Below, piece by piece: positions 49,989 through 57,225 of a stretch of DNA of 64,000 nucleotides. Source of the stretch: an uncultured Bacteroidia bacterium (GTDB lineage Bacteria > Bacteroidota > Bacteroidia > Bacteroidales > F082); assembly GCA_902800965.1 (NCBI GenBank), contig CADCGK010000007.1, positions 63,377 to 127,376 on the forward strand. The letters are read 5' to 3'. The position numbers and the translations under genes were made by a program. The first letter of the stretch is position 1, and the number at the start of each line of letters is the position of its first letter. The notes beneath the pieces were generated by a model, which was not told the DNA's origin, ran no database searches, and was given only the letters and a program-made list of their open reading frames with translations.

Positions 49989-50597
49989 ATGACAGAATAC
50001 TCAAGCATATTATTGGAAAACGCTGTTGAAGCCCTGTCGAAGCTACCTGGCATCGGCAAGAAGACCGCTTTGCGATTGGCACTGCACCTGCTCAACGAGG
50101 AGACCCTTCAGACAGAGCAACTTGCCGACGCTTTGCTCAAGATGAAGCACAACATCATGCTTTGCGAACGCTGCTACAACATCTCCGACACCAAGGTCTG
50201 CTCCATCTGCTCGAACCCGCGCCGCGACGAGAACACCCTCTGTGTGGTGGCTGACATGCGCGACGTTTTGGCTATCGAACACACGGCAGCCTACAACGGC
50301 CTCTATCACGTGCTGGGTGGCGTCATCAGCCCCATCGAAGGCATCGCCCCGAAGGACCTGAAGATCGAGGAGCTCATCCAGCGGACAAAGACCGAAGACT
50401 TCCGCGAGATCATCCTCGCACTTCCAGCGACCATTGAAGGTGACACCACCAACTTCTACATTTTCAGACAGTTGAAGGATTTCAAGGGCAAGATCACCGT
50501 CATCGCCAAAGGCATCGCCGTGGGCGACACCTTAGAATATGTGGATGAGATCACGCTGGGACGGTCGATTCAGAATAGGATAGCTTTTAATTCCTAA
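49989..50597 (+). CDS. recR: Recombination mediator protein RecR
   Basis: 202 residues from ATG 49989; the frame also has a TTG 9 bp upstream, which overlaps the -7 box and is unlikely. Features in order: helix-hairpin-helix VEALSKLPGIGKKTALRLAL, Cys4 zinc finger (CERCYNISDTKVCSICSNPR), Toprim domain with LCVVADMRDVLAIEHTAAYN and the C-terminal GVISPIEGIAPKDL. Works with RecO to load RecA in gap repair. Length normal (about 200). It is the only gene here transcribed divergently from the polysaccharide locus. Confidence 0.95.
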   Translation: MTEYSSILLENAVEALSKLPGIGKKTALRLALHLLNEETLQTEQLADALLKMKHNIMLCERCYNISDTKVCSICSNPRRDENTLCVVADMRDVLAIEHTAAYNGLYHVLGGVISPIEGIAPKDLKIEELIQRTKTEDFREIILALPATIEGDTTNFYIFRQLKDFKGKITVIAKGIAVGDTLEYVDEITLGRSIQNRIAFNS

Positions 50598-50659
50598 CGT
50601 CAATTGTAGCAAGAATAGCGCCGGGTACGTCATCGTACGACCAAGAGGGGTGTCGGCTA

Positions 50660-50772
50660 CGTCATTGCGAGGGAGGAACGACCGAAGCAATCCATTAATG
50701 ACGATACGCTCCAGAATTAACGACAAGTGGATTGCCACGTCGCTCCGCTAAGCTCCGCTCCTCGCAATGACG
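50660..50772. repeat. B repeat (palindromic), copy 1
   Basis: Starts CGTCATTGCGAGGGAGG and ends CTCCTCGCAATGACG; internal GAAGCAATCCA pairs with TGGATTGCC. The ends are mutual reverse complements, so the element can form a hairpin. Located downstream of recR. Confidence 0.88.
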
Positions 50773-50959
50773 GCTGTCGCACCCACTCAGCTTCCTATGA
50801 CGACTATCGCTCCCCATCCATCTCGCAATGACGACTATCGCACCCCATCCAATTTCCAACAACAGTCACCCTATTTCGTCTATGGCCCACGCACCTTGAT
50901 CCGACCTAGAAAAAAGGCGCCGGACACGTCATCGTGTGGGCTCAAGATGGCGTCGAGTA

Positions 50960-51072
50960 CGTCATTGCGAGGGAGGCACGACCGAAGCAATCCATTAATT
51001 ACGATACGCTCCAGAATATACGACAAGTGGATTGCCGCGTCGCTCCGCTAAGCTCCGCTCCTCGCAATAACG
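50960..51072. repeat. B repeat (palindromic), copy 2
   Basis: Almost identical to copy 1, 300 bp further; its right end has one base change (CAATAACG). Confidence 0.88.
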
Positions 51073-51331
51073 ACTGTCGTTCCCTCTCAGCTTCCAGCAA
51101 CGGCTGTCGTTCCCCATCCTTCTACCAACAACAGCTATCCTACGTCATCTATGGCGCGCGGGCCACGGCCAAAAACCGGAGCAGAGCGAGCCCAAAAGAC
51201 GTTCTATGCGGCTGATACCTCATGGCGGGGCGCCGCAGGCGTTTGCCTTCGCAGAAGGCACTCCGCGACATGACGCTCAAGACTTTAGGACAACCGCGGG
51301 GAGGTCCGATAATGTCGGCCTTGAACTTTTG

Positions 51332-51357
51332 TTACTTTTCTTTCAAGAGAAAAGTAA
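51332..51357. other. Hairpin upstream of the TPR gene
   Basis: Perfect 9-bp stem TTACTTTTC / GAAAAGTAA with an 8-nt loop. It lies just before the promoter of the TPR gene and may stop read-through from upstream or mark a common intergenic element of these genomes. Confidence 0.55.
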
Positions 51358-51377
51358 GTAAAAAGCAAGAAAAACAT

Positions 51378-51385
51378 TATCTTTG
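51378..51385 (+). promoter_or_regulatory. Putative -7 box for the TPR gene
   Basis: TATCTTTG fits TAnnTTTG and lies 17 bp before the GTG start at 51403. Confidence 0.5.
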
Positions 51386-51402
51386 CGAACAAATTATAAA
51401 CC

Positions 51403-52848
51403 GTGTTCACCGACGACGACAACTCTTGGGAAGAAAACGACGATGAGCTGACTAGCGAAGCCGTCAGCCGTTTCGAAGACATGCTCGAAAACCAGCGCCC
51501 CACCTACTTCGACGCTGAGGAATTCGAGATGATCATCGACTATTACATGCAGAACAACAACCTGAAGCGCTCGCGTCAGGCTGTCGATCTCGCATTGGCA
51601 CAACATCCCGACGACATCAACCTCAAGATCAAGAACGCACGGCAGTTCCTCGTCGAAAACGACCCCAAGAAAGCCTTCGACCTCCTCGACCAGATGGAGG
51701 TCAACGACGAAGAACCCGACTACTACCTCACCCTCGGCTCCTGCTACGCCGCCCTCGGGAAACACCAGAAAGCCATCGACACCTACACCGCCGCCCTCTC
51801 ATACTTCGACGAAGACGAGAAAGGCGAGCTGTACCACGCCATCGGCTTCGAATACCAGAACCTCGGTGCCCTCAATAAAGCCATCGAATACTACAAGAAG
51901 TCGCTGGATGTCGATGCGGAAGACCTACAAAACAACAACTCCATCATCGACCTCATCAACTGCTTTATCTTGACCGACCGCGTGGAGGAAGGTATCGCCT
52001 ACTTCAACCAGCGTATCGAGGACAACCCGCAGGAGGCTGAGTCGTGGTCGGCATTGGGCGACCTCTATCGCCGCACCGACCGTCTGGAGGAAGCCATCGA
52101 GATGTATGAATACGTGCTCGCCATCGACCCCACCCACCTCTGGGCCAACATGCACCTCGCCAACTCCTACTACGACCTCAACCGCTTCCAGGAAGCCATC
52201 GACTCGCTGAACGAGGCGCTGGCGCACGACGTGGAGACCTCCATGATCCACGCCTCCCTTGGTGACTGCTACTACCGACAAGAGAACTACATCGACGCCA
52301 AGAACGAATACAACCGCGCACTGGCCATCAACGAGCACCTCACCGAGGCCTGGTCGGGACTCGGCTACATCTACAGCGACACCGGCGACAGCCACAAAGC
52401 CATCAAGTTCTTCGAGAGGGCCTACCAGCTGGAGCCGTTCAACGACGACCACCTCTATAACCTCGCCGCCGAACATCAGAAGATCGGCGAACACGAGAAA
52501 GCCCTCGCCTACCTACTGGAGATCGAAAAGAGCCAGCCCAACGACCCCGATCTGTACTTCTTCCTCGGCGACCTACTGGCCGACATGGGCCGTTTCGACG
52601 AGGCTATCTGCTACCTGAAGCTTGGCTTGGAACGCACCCACAACGACGCCACCCTGCTCTATCTCCTTGCCTATCTCTATCTTGAGCGCAACGAACGCTC
52701 CCAGGCTTTGACTTACCTGGAAGAAGCGCTGACTGCCAAACCTGATTATTATAAGGAGTTTATCGAATACAATCCGGAAATGATCAGCAATGACGTTGAA
52801 GTCATGGAGCTGATAAATGGATTGCTTCGTCGTTCCTCCTCGCAATGA
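51403..52848 (+). CDS. Tetratricopeptide-repeat protein
   Basis: 481 residues from a GTG start; there is no ATG between the -7 box and it, and the next ATG (51481) would cut the acidic N-terminus. The chain is built of about ten 34-residue TPR units (for example YHAIGFEYQNLGALNKAIEY, SWSALGDLYRRTDRLEEAIE, AWSGLGYIYSDTGDSHKAIK). No signal peptide or catalytic domain. Acts as a protein-interaction scaffold; partner unknown. The last nine residues (GLLRRSSSQ) and the stop codon are contributed by a B repeat (52818-52850), so the original C-terminus was probably replaced. Confidence 0.88.
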   Translation: MFTDDDNSWEENDDELTSEAVSRFEDMLENQRPTYFDAEEFEMIIDYYMQNNNLKRSRQAVDLALAQHPDDINLKIKNARQFLVENDPKKAFDLLDQMEVNDEEPDYYLTLGSCYAALGKHQKAIDTYTAALSYFDEDEKGELYHAIGFEYQNLGALNKAIEYYKKSLDVDAEDLQNNNSIIDLINCFILTDRVEEGIAYFNQRIEDNPQEAESWSALGDLYRRTDRLEEAIEMYEYVLAIDPTHLWANMHLANSYYDLNRFQEAIDSLNEALAHDVETSMIHASLGDCYYRQENYIDAKNEYNRALAINEHLTEAWSGLGYIYSDTGDSHKAIKFFERAYQLEPFNDDHLYNLAAEHQKIGEHEKALAYLLEIEKSQPNDPDLYFFLGDLLADMGRFDEAICYLKLGLERTHNDATLLYLLAYLYLERNERSQALTYLEEALTAKPDYYKEFIEYNPEMISNDVEVMELINGLLRRSSSQ

Positions 52849-52850
52849 CG
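52818..52850. repeat. B repeat, partial copy 3, at the TPR gene end
   Basis: Right half only: GGATTGCTTCGTCGTTCC to CGCAATGACG. It encodes the TPR C-terminus and ends 6 bp before the ATG of the next gene. Confidence 0.88.
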
Positions 52851-52855
52851 TGACT

Positions 52856-53353
52856 ATGAAAAATTATCTCTATATATTCCTGATCTCCATGATCCCACTG
52901 ATTGAACTCCGCGGCGCCATCCCTGTGGCCTACGGTATCAAAGCCGCCATGGACAACCCCGCCGACTTCAACCTGCTGTGGGCTTATATCATCATCGCCG
53001 TGGGCAACATGCTGCCGGTGCCATTCATCTTTTTCTTCGCCCGCCGCGTGCTGGAATGGGGCAAGGACAAGAAATACATCGGAAGGTTCTTCACCTGGTG
53101 TCTCACCAAAGGCGAGAAAGGCGGCGAGAAGCTGAAAGCCAAGGCTGGACGCGGCTTGTACGTCGCCCTGTTGCTCTTCGTCGGCATCCCGTTGCCCGGC
53201 ACTGGTGCCTGGACGGGAACGTTAGCCGCCAGCTTCCTCGACATGGACTTCAAGAAGAGCGTCATCGCCGTGATCGGTGGCGTGGTACTCGCCGGCGTCA
53301 TCGTCGGAGTGCTCTGCACCCTAGGCTTCGGCGCCCTCTTCGGCATCCATTAA
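52856..53353 (+). CDS. Small multidrug export protein-like membrane protein (COG2426)
   Basis: 165 residues from ATG 52856; the frame runs back to 52817, but that part is B-repeat sequence. About five membrane helices. Motifs: FLISMIPLIELRGAIPVAYG, LPVPFIFFFARRVLEWGKDK, VALLLFVGIPLPGTGAWTGT (the GxPLPGTG of the family). Homologues are annotated as putative small multidrug exporters, related to the DedA/SNARE-associated family; the transported substrate is not known. It is followed by a heptamer tract and aroE. Confidence 0.85.
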   Translation: MKNYLYIFLISMIPLIELRGAIPVAYGIKAAMDNPADFNLLWAYIIIAVGNMLPVPFIFFFARRVLEWGKDKKYIGRFFTWCLTKGEKGGEKLKAKAGRGLYVALLLFVGIPLPGTGAWTGTLAASFLDMDFKKSVIAVIGGVVLAGVIVGVLCTLGFGALFGIH

Positions 53354-53400
53354 CCTTTAACCTCTCACCTCTCACCTCTCACCTCTAACCTCTCCCCTTT
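53351..53400. repeat. Heptanucleotide repeat between the export gene and aroE
   Basis: About six units of CTCTCAC/CTCTAAC type. It reaches directly into the aroE start region and may have replaced an original ATG, leaving the TTG at 53399. Confidence 0.85.
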
Positions 53401-54412
53401 GAACCTCTTCGGACTCATCGGTCATCCCCTCGGTCACTCTTTCTCGAAGGCTTATTTTACAGCTAAATTCGAAAGAGAAGGCTTGGATTGCGAGTATCGG
53501 AATTTTGATATCACTTCGTTAGGAGAAAACTCAGCGTCGGGAACGTCATTACCTCCCGTTCGGTCGGTGAGCCCTTCGGGGTTGCGAGCGTTAGCGAAGC
53601 AATCCATGTTATCCGGCTTCAACGTCACCATCCCTTACAAAGAAACCATCCTCCCCTATCTCGACGAACTGGATCCAGCCGCCAAGGAAATCGGCGCCGT
53701 CAACACCGTGAAGGTACTACCCGACGGACGCTTGAAAGGCTATAACACCGATGTCGTCGGGTTTGAGTCTTTATTAGAAGAAATAGCGAGTGACAATCGT
53801 CATCGTGAGGAAGGTGCAACTCTTCGTCATTGCGAGGGAGGTACGACCGAAGCAATCCAGCTTGACTATTTCGGGTCAGGTTGGATTTTCTCCCTTCGGT
53901 CGAAGAGCCTTCGGGTTGCTTCGGCCAAAGGCCTCGCAATGACGCAAAGCGACGCCACCGCCATCCCCAATAGCATACTCCTCACTCCTCACTCCTCACC
54001 CCTAACTCCCCACTCCCCACTCCTCACTCCTCACTCCGCCTTGGTCCTCGGCACTGGCGGCGCATCGAAAGCCGTTCAATACGTTCTGAAAAAGCACCGC
54101 ATCGCCTTCCATCTGGTAAGCCGTGATCCTAAAAAAGGGGATTACACCTACGACCAGCTGACCCCTGACATCATCAAGGAACACCTACTTGTTATTAATA
54201 CGACTCCAGTGGGCATGGCACCCAACATCGATGCCGCACCTGACATCCCATACGAAGCCATCTCCGATAAGCACGCCTTGATCGACCTGATCTATAACCC
54301 CGAGGAAACACTGTTTTTAAAAAATGGCCGCGAACATGGCGCCACCACCACCAACGGGCTCACCATGCTTCATGCGCAGGCCGAGGCATCATGGAAGATT
54401 TGGAACTCTTAA
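53399..54412 (+). CDS. aroE: Shikimate dehydrogenase, enlarged by three in-frame repeat insertions
   Basis: 337 residues from a TTG start (no ATG is available without losing the first motif); normal AroE has about 250-280. All functional motifs are present: FGLIGHPLGHSFSKAYF (shikimate Ser pair), GFNVTIPYKETILPYLDEL (catalytic Lys), IGAVNTVKVLPDGRLKGYNT with the Asp of NTD, ALVLGTGGASKAVQYVLKK (NADP loop), VINTTPVGMAPN and TNGLTMLHAQAEASW. Extra material: residues about 48-70 from a B repeat (53544-53606), residues about 140-182 from a second B repeat (53825-53944), residues about 192-213 from a heptamer array (53975-54038, reading LTPHSSPLTPHSPLLTPHS). Inserts are in frame and between secondary-structure elements, so the enzyme is probably still active. 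Confidence 0.9.
   Translation: MNLFGLIGHPLGHSFSKAYFTAKFEREGLDCEYRNFDITSLGENSASGTSLPPVRSVSPSGLRALAKQSMLSGFNVTIPYKETILPYLDELDPAAKEIGAVNTVKVLPDGRLKGYNTDVVGFESLLEEIASDNRHREEGATLRHCEGGTTEAIQLDYFGSGWIFSLRSKSLRVASAKGLAMTQSDATAIPNSILLTPHSSPLTPHSPLLTPHSALVLGTGGASKAVQYVLKKHRIAFHLVSRDPKKGDYTYDQLTPDIIKEHLLVINTTPVGMAPNIDAAPDIPYEAISDKHALIDLIYNPEETLFLKNGREHGATTTNGLTMLHAQAEASWKIWNS
53544..53606. repeat. B repeat, copy 4, inside aroE
   Basis: Diverged copy: CGTCATTACCTCCCG at the left, GCGAAGCAATCCAT at the right, with internal rearrangement. Fully translated, no stop codon. Confidence 0.8.
53825..53944. repeat. B repeat, copy 5, inside aroE
   Basis: Full palindromic copy of about 120 bp from CGTCATTGCGAGGGAGG to GCCTCGCAATGACG, translated as part of AroE without a stop codon. 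Confidence 0.9.
53975..54038. repeat. Heptanucleotide repeat array inside aroE
   Basis: About nine units of CTCACTC-type heptamer with variants; read in frame as three LTPHS-like peptide repeats before the NADP-binding strand. Confidence 0.9.
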
Positions 54413-54419
54413 CTCGAAT

Positions 54420-54827
54420 TTAGGAAACCATACGCTCACACCGATCAATTATATCATCGGTTATTCGAAAGCCCATGTCACAAACAACCCTGCTTTGGTT
54501 TCCATCATAATTCATTGACAAATGAATGGTGTCGTATCCCATATTAACCAACGACAACAACTTTTTGTCTCGATGGGAAACCACTTCTCGATAATCGTTA
54601 ATGTCAGGACGCGTCCGCTTACCCTGCCTCACATTAAAGACCACATCAAGCGCTATCAACACCCCGAGCCACAAATAGTTCCCTGCGGCTCGAACATATT
54701 TTCGATCCTGATAAGCCTCCCCATCGTCATCAAGTTTCCCCCTCTCTCTCAAGATTTCCTTTGCGTTTCTGACATAGCGCCTAGCTTCCTCTATCGTTTC
54801 GGGTTCTCTTTTCTTAAATATTCCCAT
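54420..54827 (-). CDS. DUF5618 family protein
   Basis: 135 residues. The N-terminal EEARRYVRNAKEILRERGKL, the centre YVRAAGNYLWLGVLIALDVV and LLSLVNMGYDTIHLSMNYDG fit the DUF5618 family of small helical proteins from Bacteroidetes. No signal peptide, no known activity; the helical bundle resembles HEPN/MNT-like or nucleotidyltransferase-substrate-binding proteins, which is inference. It is convergent with aroE (7 bp apart) and has its own promoter at 54850-54880. Slightly AT-richer than its neighbours. Confidence 0.75.
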   Translation of the reverse strand: MGIFKKREPETIEEARRYVRNAKEILRERGKLDDDGEAYQDRKYVRAAGNYLWLGVLIALDVVFNVRQGKRTRPDINDYREVVSHRDKKLLSLVNMGYDTIHLSMNYDGNQSRVVCDMGFRITDDIIDRCERMVS

Positions 54828-54849
54828 CTTTTCAAAAATAATTTTTCTG

Positions 54850-54880
54850 CAAATATATATTAATTATTAGGTTTTGTCAA
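54850..54880 (-). promoter_or_regulatory. Promoter for the DUF5618 gene
   Basis: Reverse-strand -7 box TATATTTG (54850-54857) and -33 TTG (54878-54880) with 20-bp spacing, a good Bacteroidetes match, 22 bp before the start at 54827. Confidence 0.6.
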
Positions 54881-54922
54881 TAGCAAAAGCAATATTTTTT
54901 AAAAACTTTCGTTAAATTGTCG

Positions 54923-54930
54923 TATTTTTG
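54923..54930 (+). promoter_or_regulatory. Putative -7 box for the outer-membrane barrel gene
   Basis: TATTTTTG fits TAnnTTTG, 20 bp before ATG 54951. Confidence 0.5.
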
Positions 54931-54950
54931 CATCTTTAGATTCTTAGACC

Positions 54951-55799
54951 ATGAAACTGCGTACACTGCTTATTATTGGAACATTGATGTTGTCCTGTGC
55001 CTTTATTAATAACGCCAACGCCCAACTCTTCAAGGGTGAAGCCTTCGCCGGCGCCAGCATCGCACAAGTTGACGGCGATGAATGTTATGGCTACAAGCGT
55101 TTTAGCGGACAATTAGGAGCTGGAGTGCTGCTTTCACTCACCGAACAGGATTGGCTCGACCTTGGATTCGAGATCGTTTATAACCCTAAAGGCGCCTTGA
55201 GAAGCGACACACTCGTAGCCAACAGCGGTCACTTCCGTGGCACCTATGACTTGAAACTGAATTACATAGAATTGCCTGTGATGCTGTATCTGACCGACAA
55301 GCACAGATACACTTTCGGTCTGGGCCTTGCCTATGGCAGACTGGTTGGTCTTTCTGAAAAAATCAACGGCGTTGCCAGCGAAATCCGTCCAGGTAACGGC
55401 TACCTCCGCTGGAGAGACGGTTACGAGGGATCAGACAACATCGACCTGAGCGACATCCGCACCCTTGACGACCTATCCAGTTCGGGTTTGTACGACGACA
55501 CCGAGCTTCCTCCCACCCTCCTGGTGCAAAACTCAAACACCTACAGCAAACAAGACCTCAGCATCTGTGCCGACTTCCGCATCCGCATCTGGGAAGGACT
55601 TCATGCCCAACTGAGATACCAGTATTCATTGATGCCCATCCGCATCAGGCTATTTGAAGAATACACCCCAACGCTCGACTATAAAGTCAGGCAGCAATAC
55701 AACAACCAGATCTCACTACGATTGACTTACATCTTTGGCGAAGACCTCTCCAAACTCAACCGTGAGATACAAAAGGAAGAGAAGAAGGGCCGCTATTAA
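54951..55799 (+). CDS. Outer-membrane beta-barrel protein (PorT-like family)
   Basis: 282 residues with a signal peptide (LLIIGTLMLSCAFINNANAQ, cleavage after AQA-like NAQ). The mature part shows alternating beta-strands (LSLTEQDWLDLGFEIVYNPK, YNQISLRLTYIFGEDL-like C-terminus preceded by aromatic strands), an 8-strand porin-like fold of the PorT/OMP_b-brl_2 group. Residues RYTFGLGLAYGRLVGLSEKI belong to a conserved strand pair. Role unknown; relatives include PorT of the type IX secretion system, but assignment to that subunit is not supported. Monocistronic, followed by a B repeat acting between convergent genes. Confidence 0.8.
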   Translation: MKLRTLLIIGTLMLSCAFINNANAQLFKGEAFAGASIAQVDGDECYGYKRFSGQLGAGVLLSLTEQDWLDLGFEIVYNPKGALRSDTLVANSGHFRGTYDLKLNYIELPVMLYLTDKHRYTFGLGLAYGRLVGLSEKINGVASEIRPGNGYLRWRDGYEGSDNIDLSDIRTLDDLSSSGLYDDTELPPTLLVQNSNTYSKQDLSICADFRIRIWEGLHAQLRYQYSLMPIRIRLFEEYTPTLDYKVRQQYNNQISLRLTYIFGEDLSKLNREIQKEEKKGRY

Positions 55800-55834
55800 A
55801 CACTCCTCATAACGAGAACAACCGACGTCGGTTA

Positions 55835-55918
55835 CGTCATTGCGAGGAGCAGAGCGACGCGGCAATCCACTTATCGTTAAATATGGATTGCTTCGGTCGT
55901 TCCTCCCTCGCAATGACG
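55835..55918. repeat. B repeat, copy 6, between convergent genes
   Basis: 84-bp palindrome: CGTCATTGCGAGGAGCAG at left, CCTCCCTCGCAATGACG at right, with GGCAATCCA/TGGATTGC inside. It lies between the ends of the barrel gene (+) and trmN6 (-), so it could act as a two-way terminator. Confidence 0.9.
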
Positions 55919-55934
55919 TAACCGATAATAATCA

Positions 55935-56636
55935 TTACCCTAAATAGTAGTCCCTCAAGAAATTATGGTAATCCTCCGTCAAGCTGTTGTCGGCATGGCG
56001 TATCACCAGCGAGGATTCCTTTATTTCACCAGGCTTCCCGAAACGGAACTCCATGTTCACCCGGTTGGGCTCCTTGCCTTCCACGGGGATGATATACTGT
56101 ACGCTATGGACAAATAGGTTGCACTGGGCAGCCGCAGGAATGAAGTCGTGCGACTCACGCTCGGGAAGCACCACGGCAAAGCGCCCGTCAGGCTTCAGCA
56201 GACGACGCACCGCACCTGCCAACTCGGGAAACGTCAGGGAACTGTCGGTATGCCGGGCCTGATTGCGGCGGTCGGCATCGCATTTGAAGGAATTGATGAA
56301 AAACGGAGGGTTGGAAATGATAAGGTCGTAGGCACATTGCATCGTAAACTGCCGGATATCCGCATGGAAGGCAAACAGCCTGTCACGCCACTGCGACGCG
56401 TCGAAATTGGCCGAAGCCTCGTAAACAGAAGGCTCATCGAGATCCACCGCATGGACCTTGGCAATGCCTTTCTGCGCCAGCATCAACGGCAGGATGCCAC
56501 ACCCCGTGCCGATGTCCAACACCCAATCCGACGGCTTCACCTCCACCCAAGCACCCAGCAATACCGCATCGGTCCCCACCTTCATGGTGGAGCGATCGTG
56601 ACACAAACTGAAATGCTTGAAATGGAATCGTTTCAT
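55935..56636 (-). CDS. tRNA1(Val) adenine-37 N6-methyltransferase (TrmN6/YfiC-like)
   Basis: 233 residues. Class I SAM methyltransferase: FKHFSLCHDRSTMKVGTDAV (family start), LGAWVEVKPSDWVLDIGTGC (SAM loop, DxGxGxG), LIISNPPFFINSFKCDADRR (the NPPF catalytic motif of N6-adenine methyltransferases) and PDGRFAVVLPERE. Best match is the tRNA1(Val) A37 methyltransferase (about 240 residues), but relatives modify other substrates. Two bases after the rimM stop, hence one transcript rimM-trmN6 of translation-related genes. Confidence 0.88.
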   Translation of the reverse strand: MKRFHFKHFSLCHDRSTMKVGTDAVLLGAWVEVKPSDWVLDIGTGCGILPLMLAQKGIAKVHAVDLDEPSVYEASANFDASQWRDRLFAFHADIRQFTMQCAYDLIISNPPFFINSFKCDADRRNQARHTDSSLTFPELAGAVRRLLKPDGRFAVVLPERESHDFIPAAAQCNLFVHSVQYIIPVEGKEPNRVNMEFRFGKPGEIKESSLVIRHADNSLTEDYHNFLRDYYLG

Positions 56637-56638
56637 TA

Positions 56639-57163
56639 TTAACTCAAATACATCTCTATCAACCCTTCCGGGGCTTTTATATATAACTTCTTTGATCTGC
56701 GATCTACCTTCTGGATCACCTGATCCAAGATGGGTATCAGGATCTCCTTCTTGTCTTTGAAAACCTGGATGATGGCTTGGGTGGGATACTCGATCACCTC
56801 GGCGATGGGACCCAGCTCGCCTTTCTCCTCGTCAACCACCATGAAGCCTTTCACCTCGTGGTAATAGAACTGCTTGCCCGAGAGCTTCGGCAGCATCTCC
56901 AACGGCAGCCAGACTTCCTTCCCCGTCAAGGCCGAAGCCGCCTCCACCGTCTTCACATCCTGGATGGAGACGAAGAACTTGTCGCCGCTGCAGACCAGCT
57001 TCTCCACAAAGAACGGCGTCAGCACCTTGTTGATCTCCAACAGGAAATACTTCAGATCGAGGTATTCCGACGGGTCATCGACATCCAGCTTTATGGTCAC
57101 TTCACCCTTGATGCCATGGGTCTTGGCCACACGGCCCAAATAAAAACAATCTTCTTTTGTCAT
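56639..57163 (-). CDS. rimM: Ribosome maturation factor RimM
   Basis: 174 residues from ATG 57163; the frame is open to 57187, but that part overlaps the -7 box. N-terminal beta-barrel (FYLGRVAKTHGIKGEVTIKL is diagnostic), linker, and PRC-barrel C-terminal domain (FMVVDEEKGELGPIAEVIEY, ILIPILDQVIQKVDRRSKKL). Assists 30S maturation through binding of S19. Length matches the family (about 170). It shares the divergent intergenic region with the metal-transporter gene. Confidence 0.95.
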   Translation of the reverse strand: MTKEDCFYLGRVAKTHGIKGEVTIKLDVDDPSEYLDLKYFLLEINKVLTPFFVEKLVCSGDKFFVSIQDVKTVEAASALTGKEVWLPLEMLPKLSGKQFYYHEVKGFMVVDEEKGELGPIAEVIEYPTQAIIQVFKDKKEILIPILDQVIQKVDRRSKKLYIKAPEGLIEMYLS

Positions 57164-57184
57164 TTTTTGCTGTTTATTCAAATG

Positions 57185-57192
57185 CAAAAATA
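57185..57192 (-). promoter_or_regulatory. Putative -7 box for rimM
   Basis: Reverse-strand TATTTTTG fits TAnnTTTG and lies 22 bp before ATG 57163. Part of a divergent promoter pair. Confidence 0.5.
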
Positions 57193-57203
57193 AGAGTTTT
57201 TCC

Positions 57204-57211
57204 TATCTTTG
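57204..57211 (+). promoter_or_regulatory. Putative -7 box for the metal-exporter-like gene
   Basis: TATCTTTG fits TAnnTTTG and lies 14 bp before ATG 57226. Back to back with the rimM promoter. Confidence 0.5.
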
Positions 57212-57225
57212 CTATCAAAATAAGA

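Larger units (their letters stand above)
50618..51165. repeat. Tandem duplication of about 300 bp carrying B elements
   Basis: Two imperfect direct copies with a period of exactly 300 bp (CGTCATTGCGAGG at 50660 and 50960), including a shared leader (GCGCCGG...ACGTCATCGT) and trailer (CCAACAACAG...ATGG). The 805-bp gap 50598-51402 has no gene; it consists of this duplication, remnants of a third B-like half, an unassigned GC-rich piece (51165-51325) and a hairpin. Confidence 0.8.

Noticed and set aside
49886..49989. Invertible capsule promoter of Bacteroides type
   Set aside because: No long inverted repeats around the promoter, and no upxY/upxZ or invertase gene in the window.
50598..51402. 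Short forward frames (60-94 codons) in the repeat-rich gap after recR
   Set aside because: They consist of B repeat sequence and its duplication, have no promoter or family and are not conserved between the two copies.
53399..54412. aroE as a pseudogene
   Set aside because: There is no stop or frameshift, and all substrate, catalytic and NADP motifs are intact; the extra length is explained by in-frame repeats.
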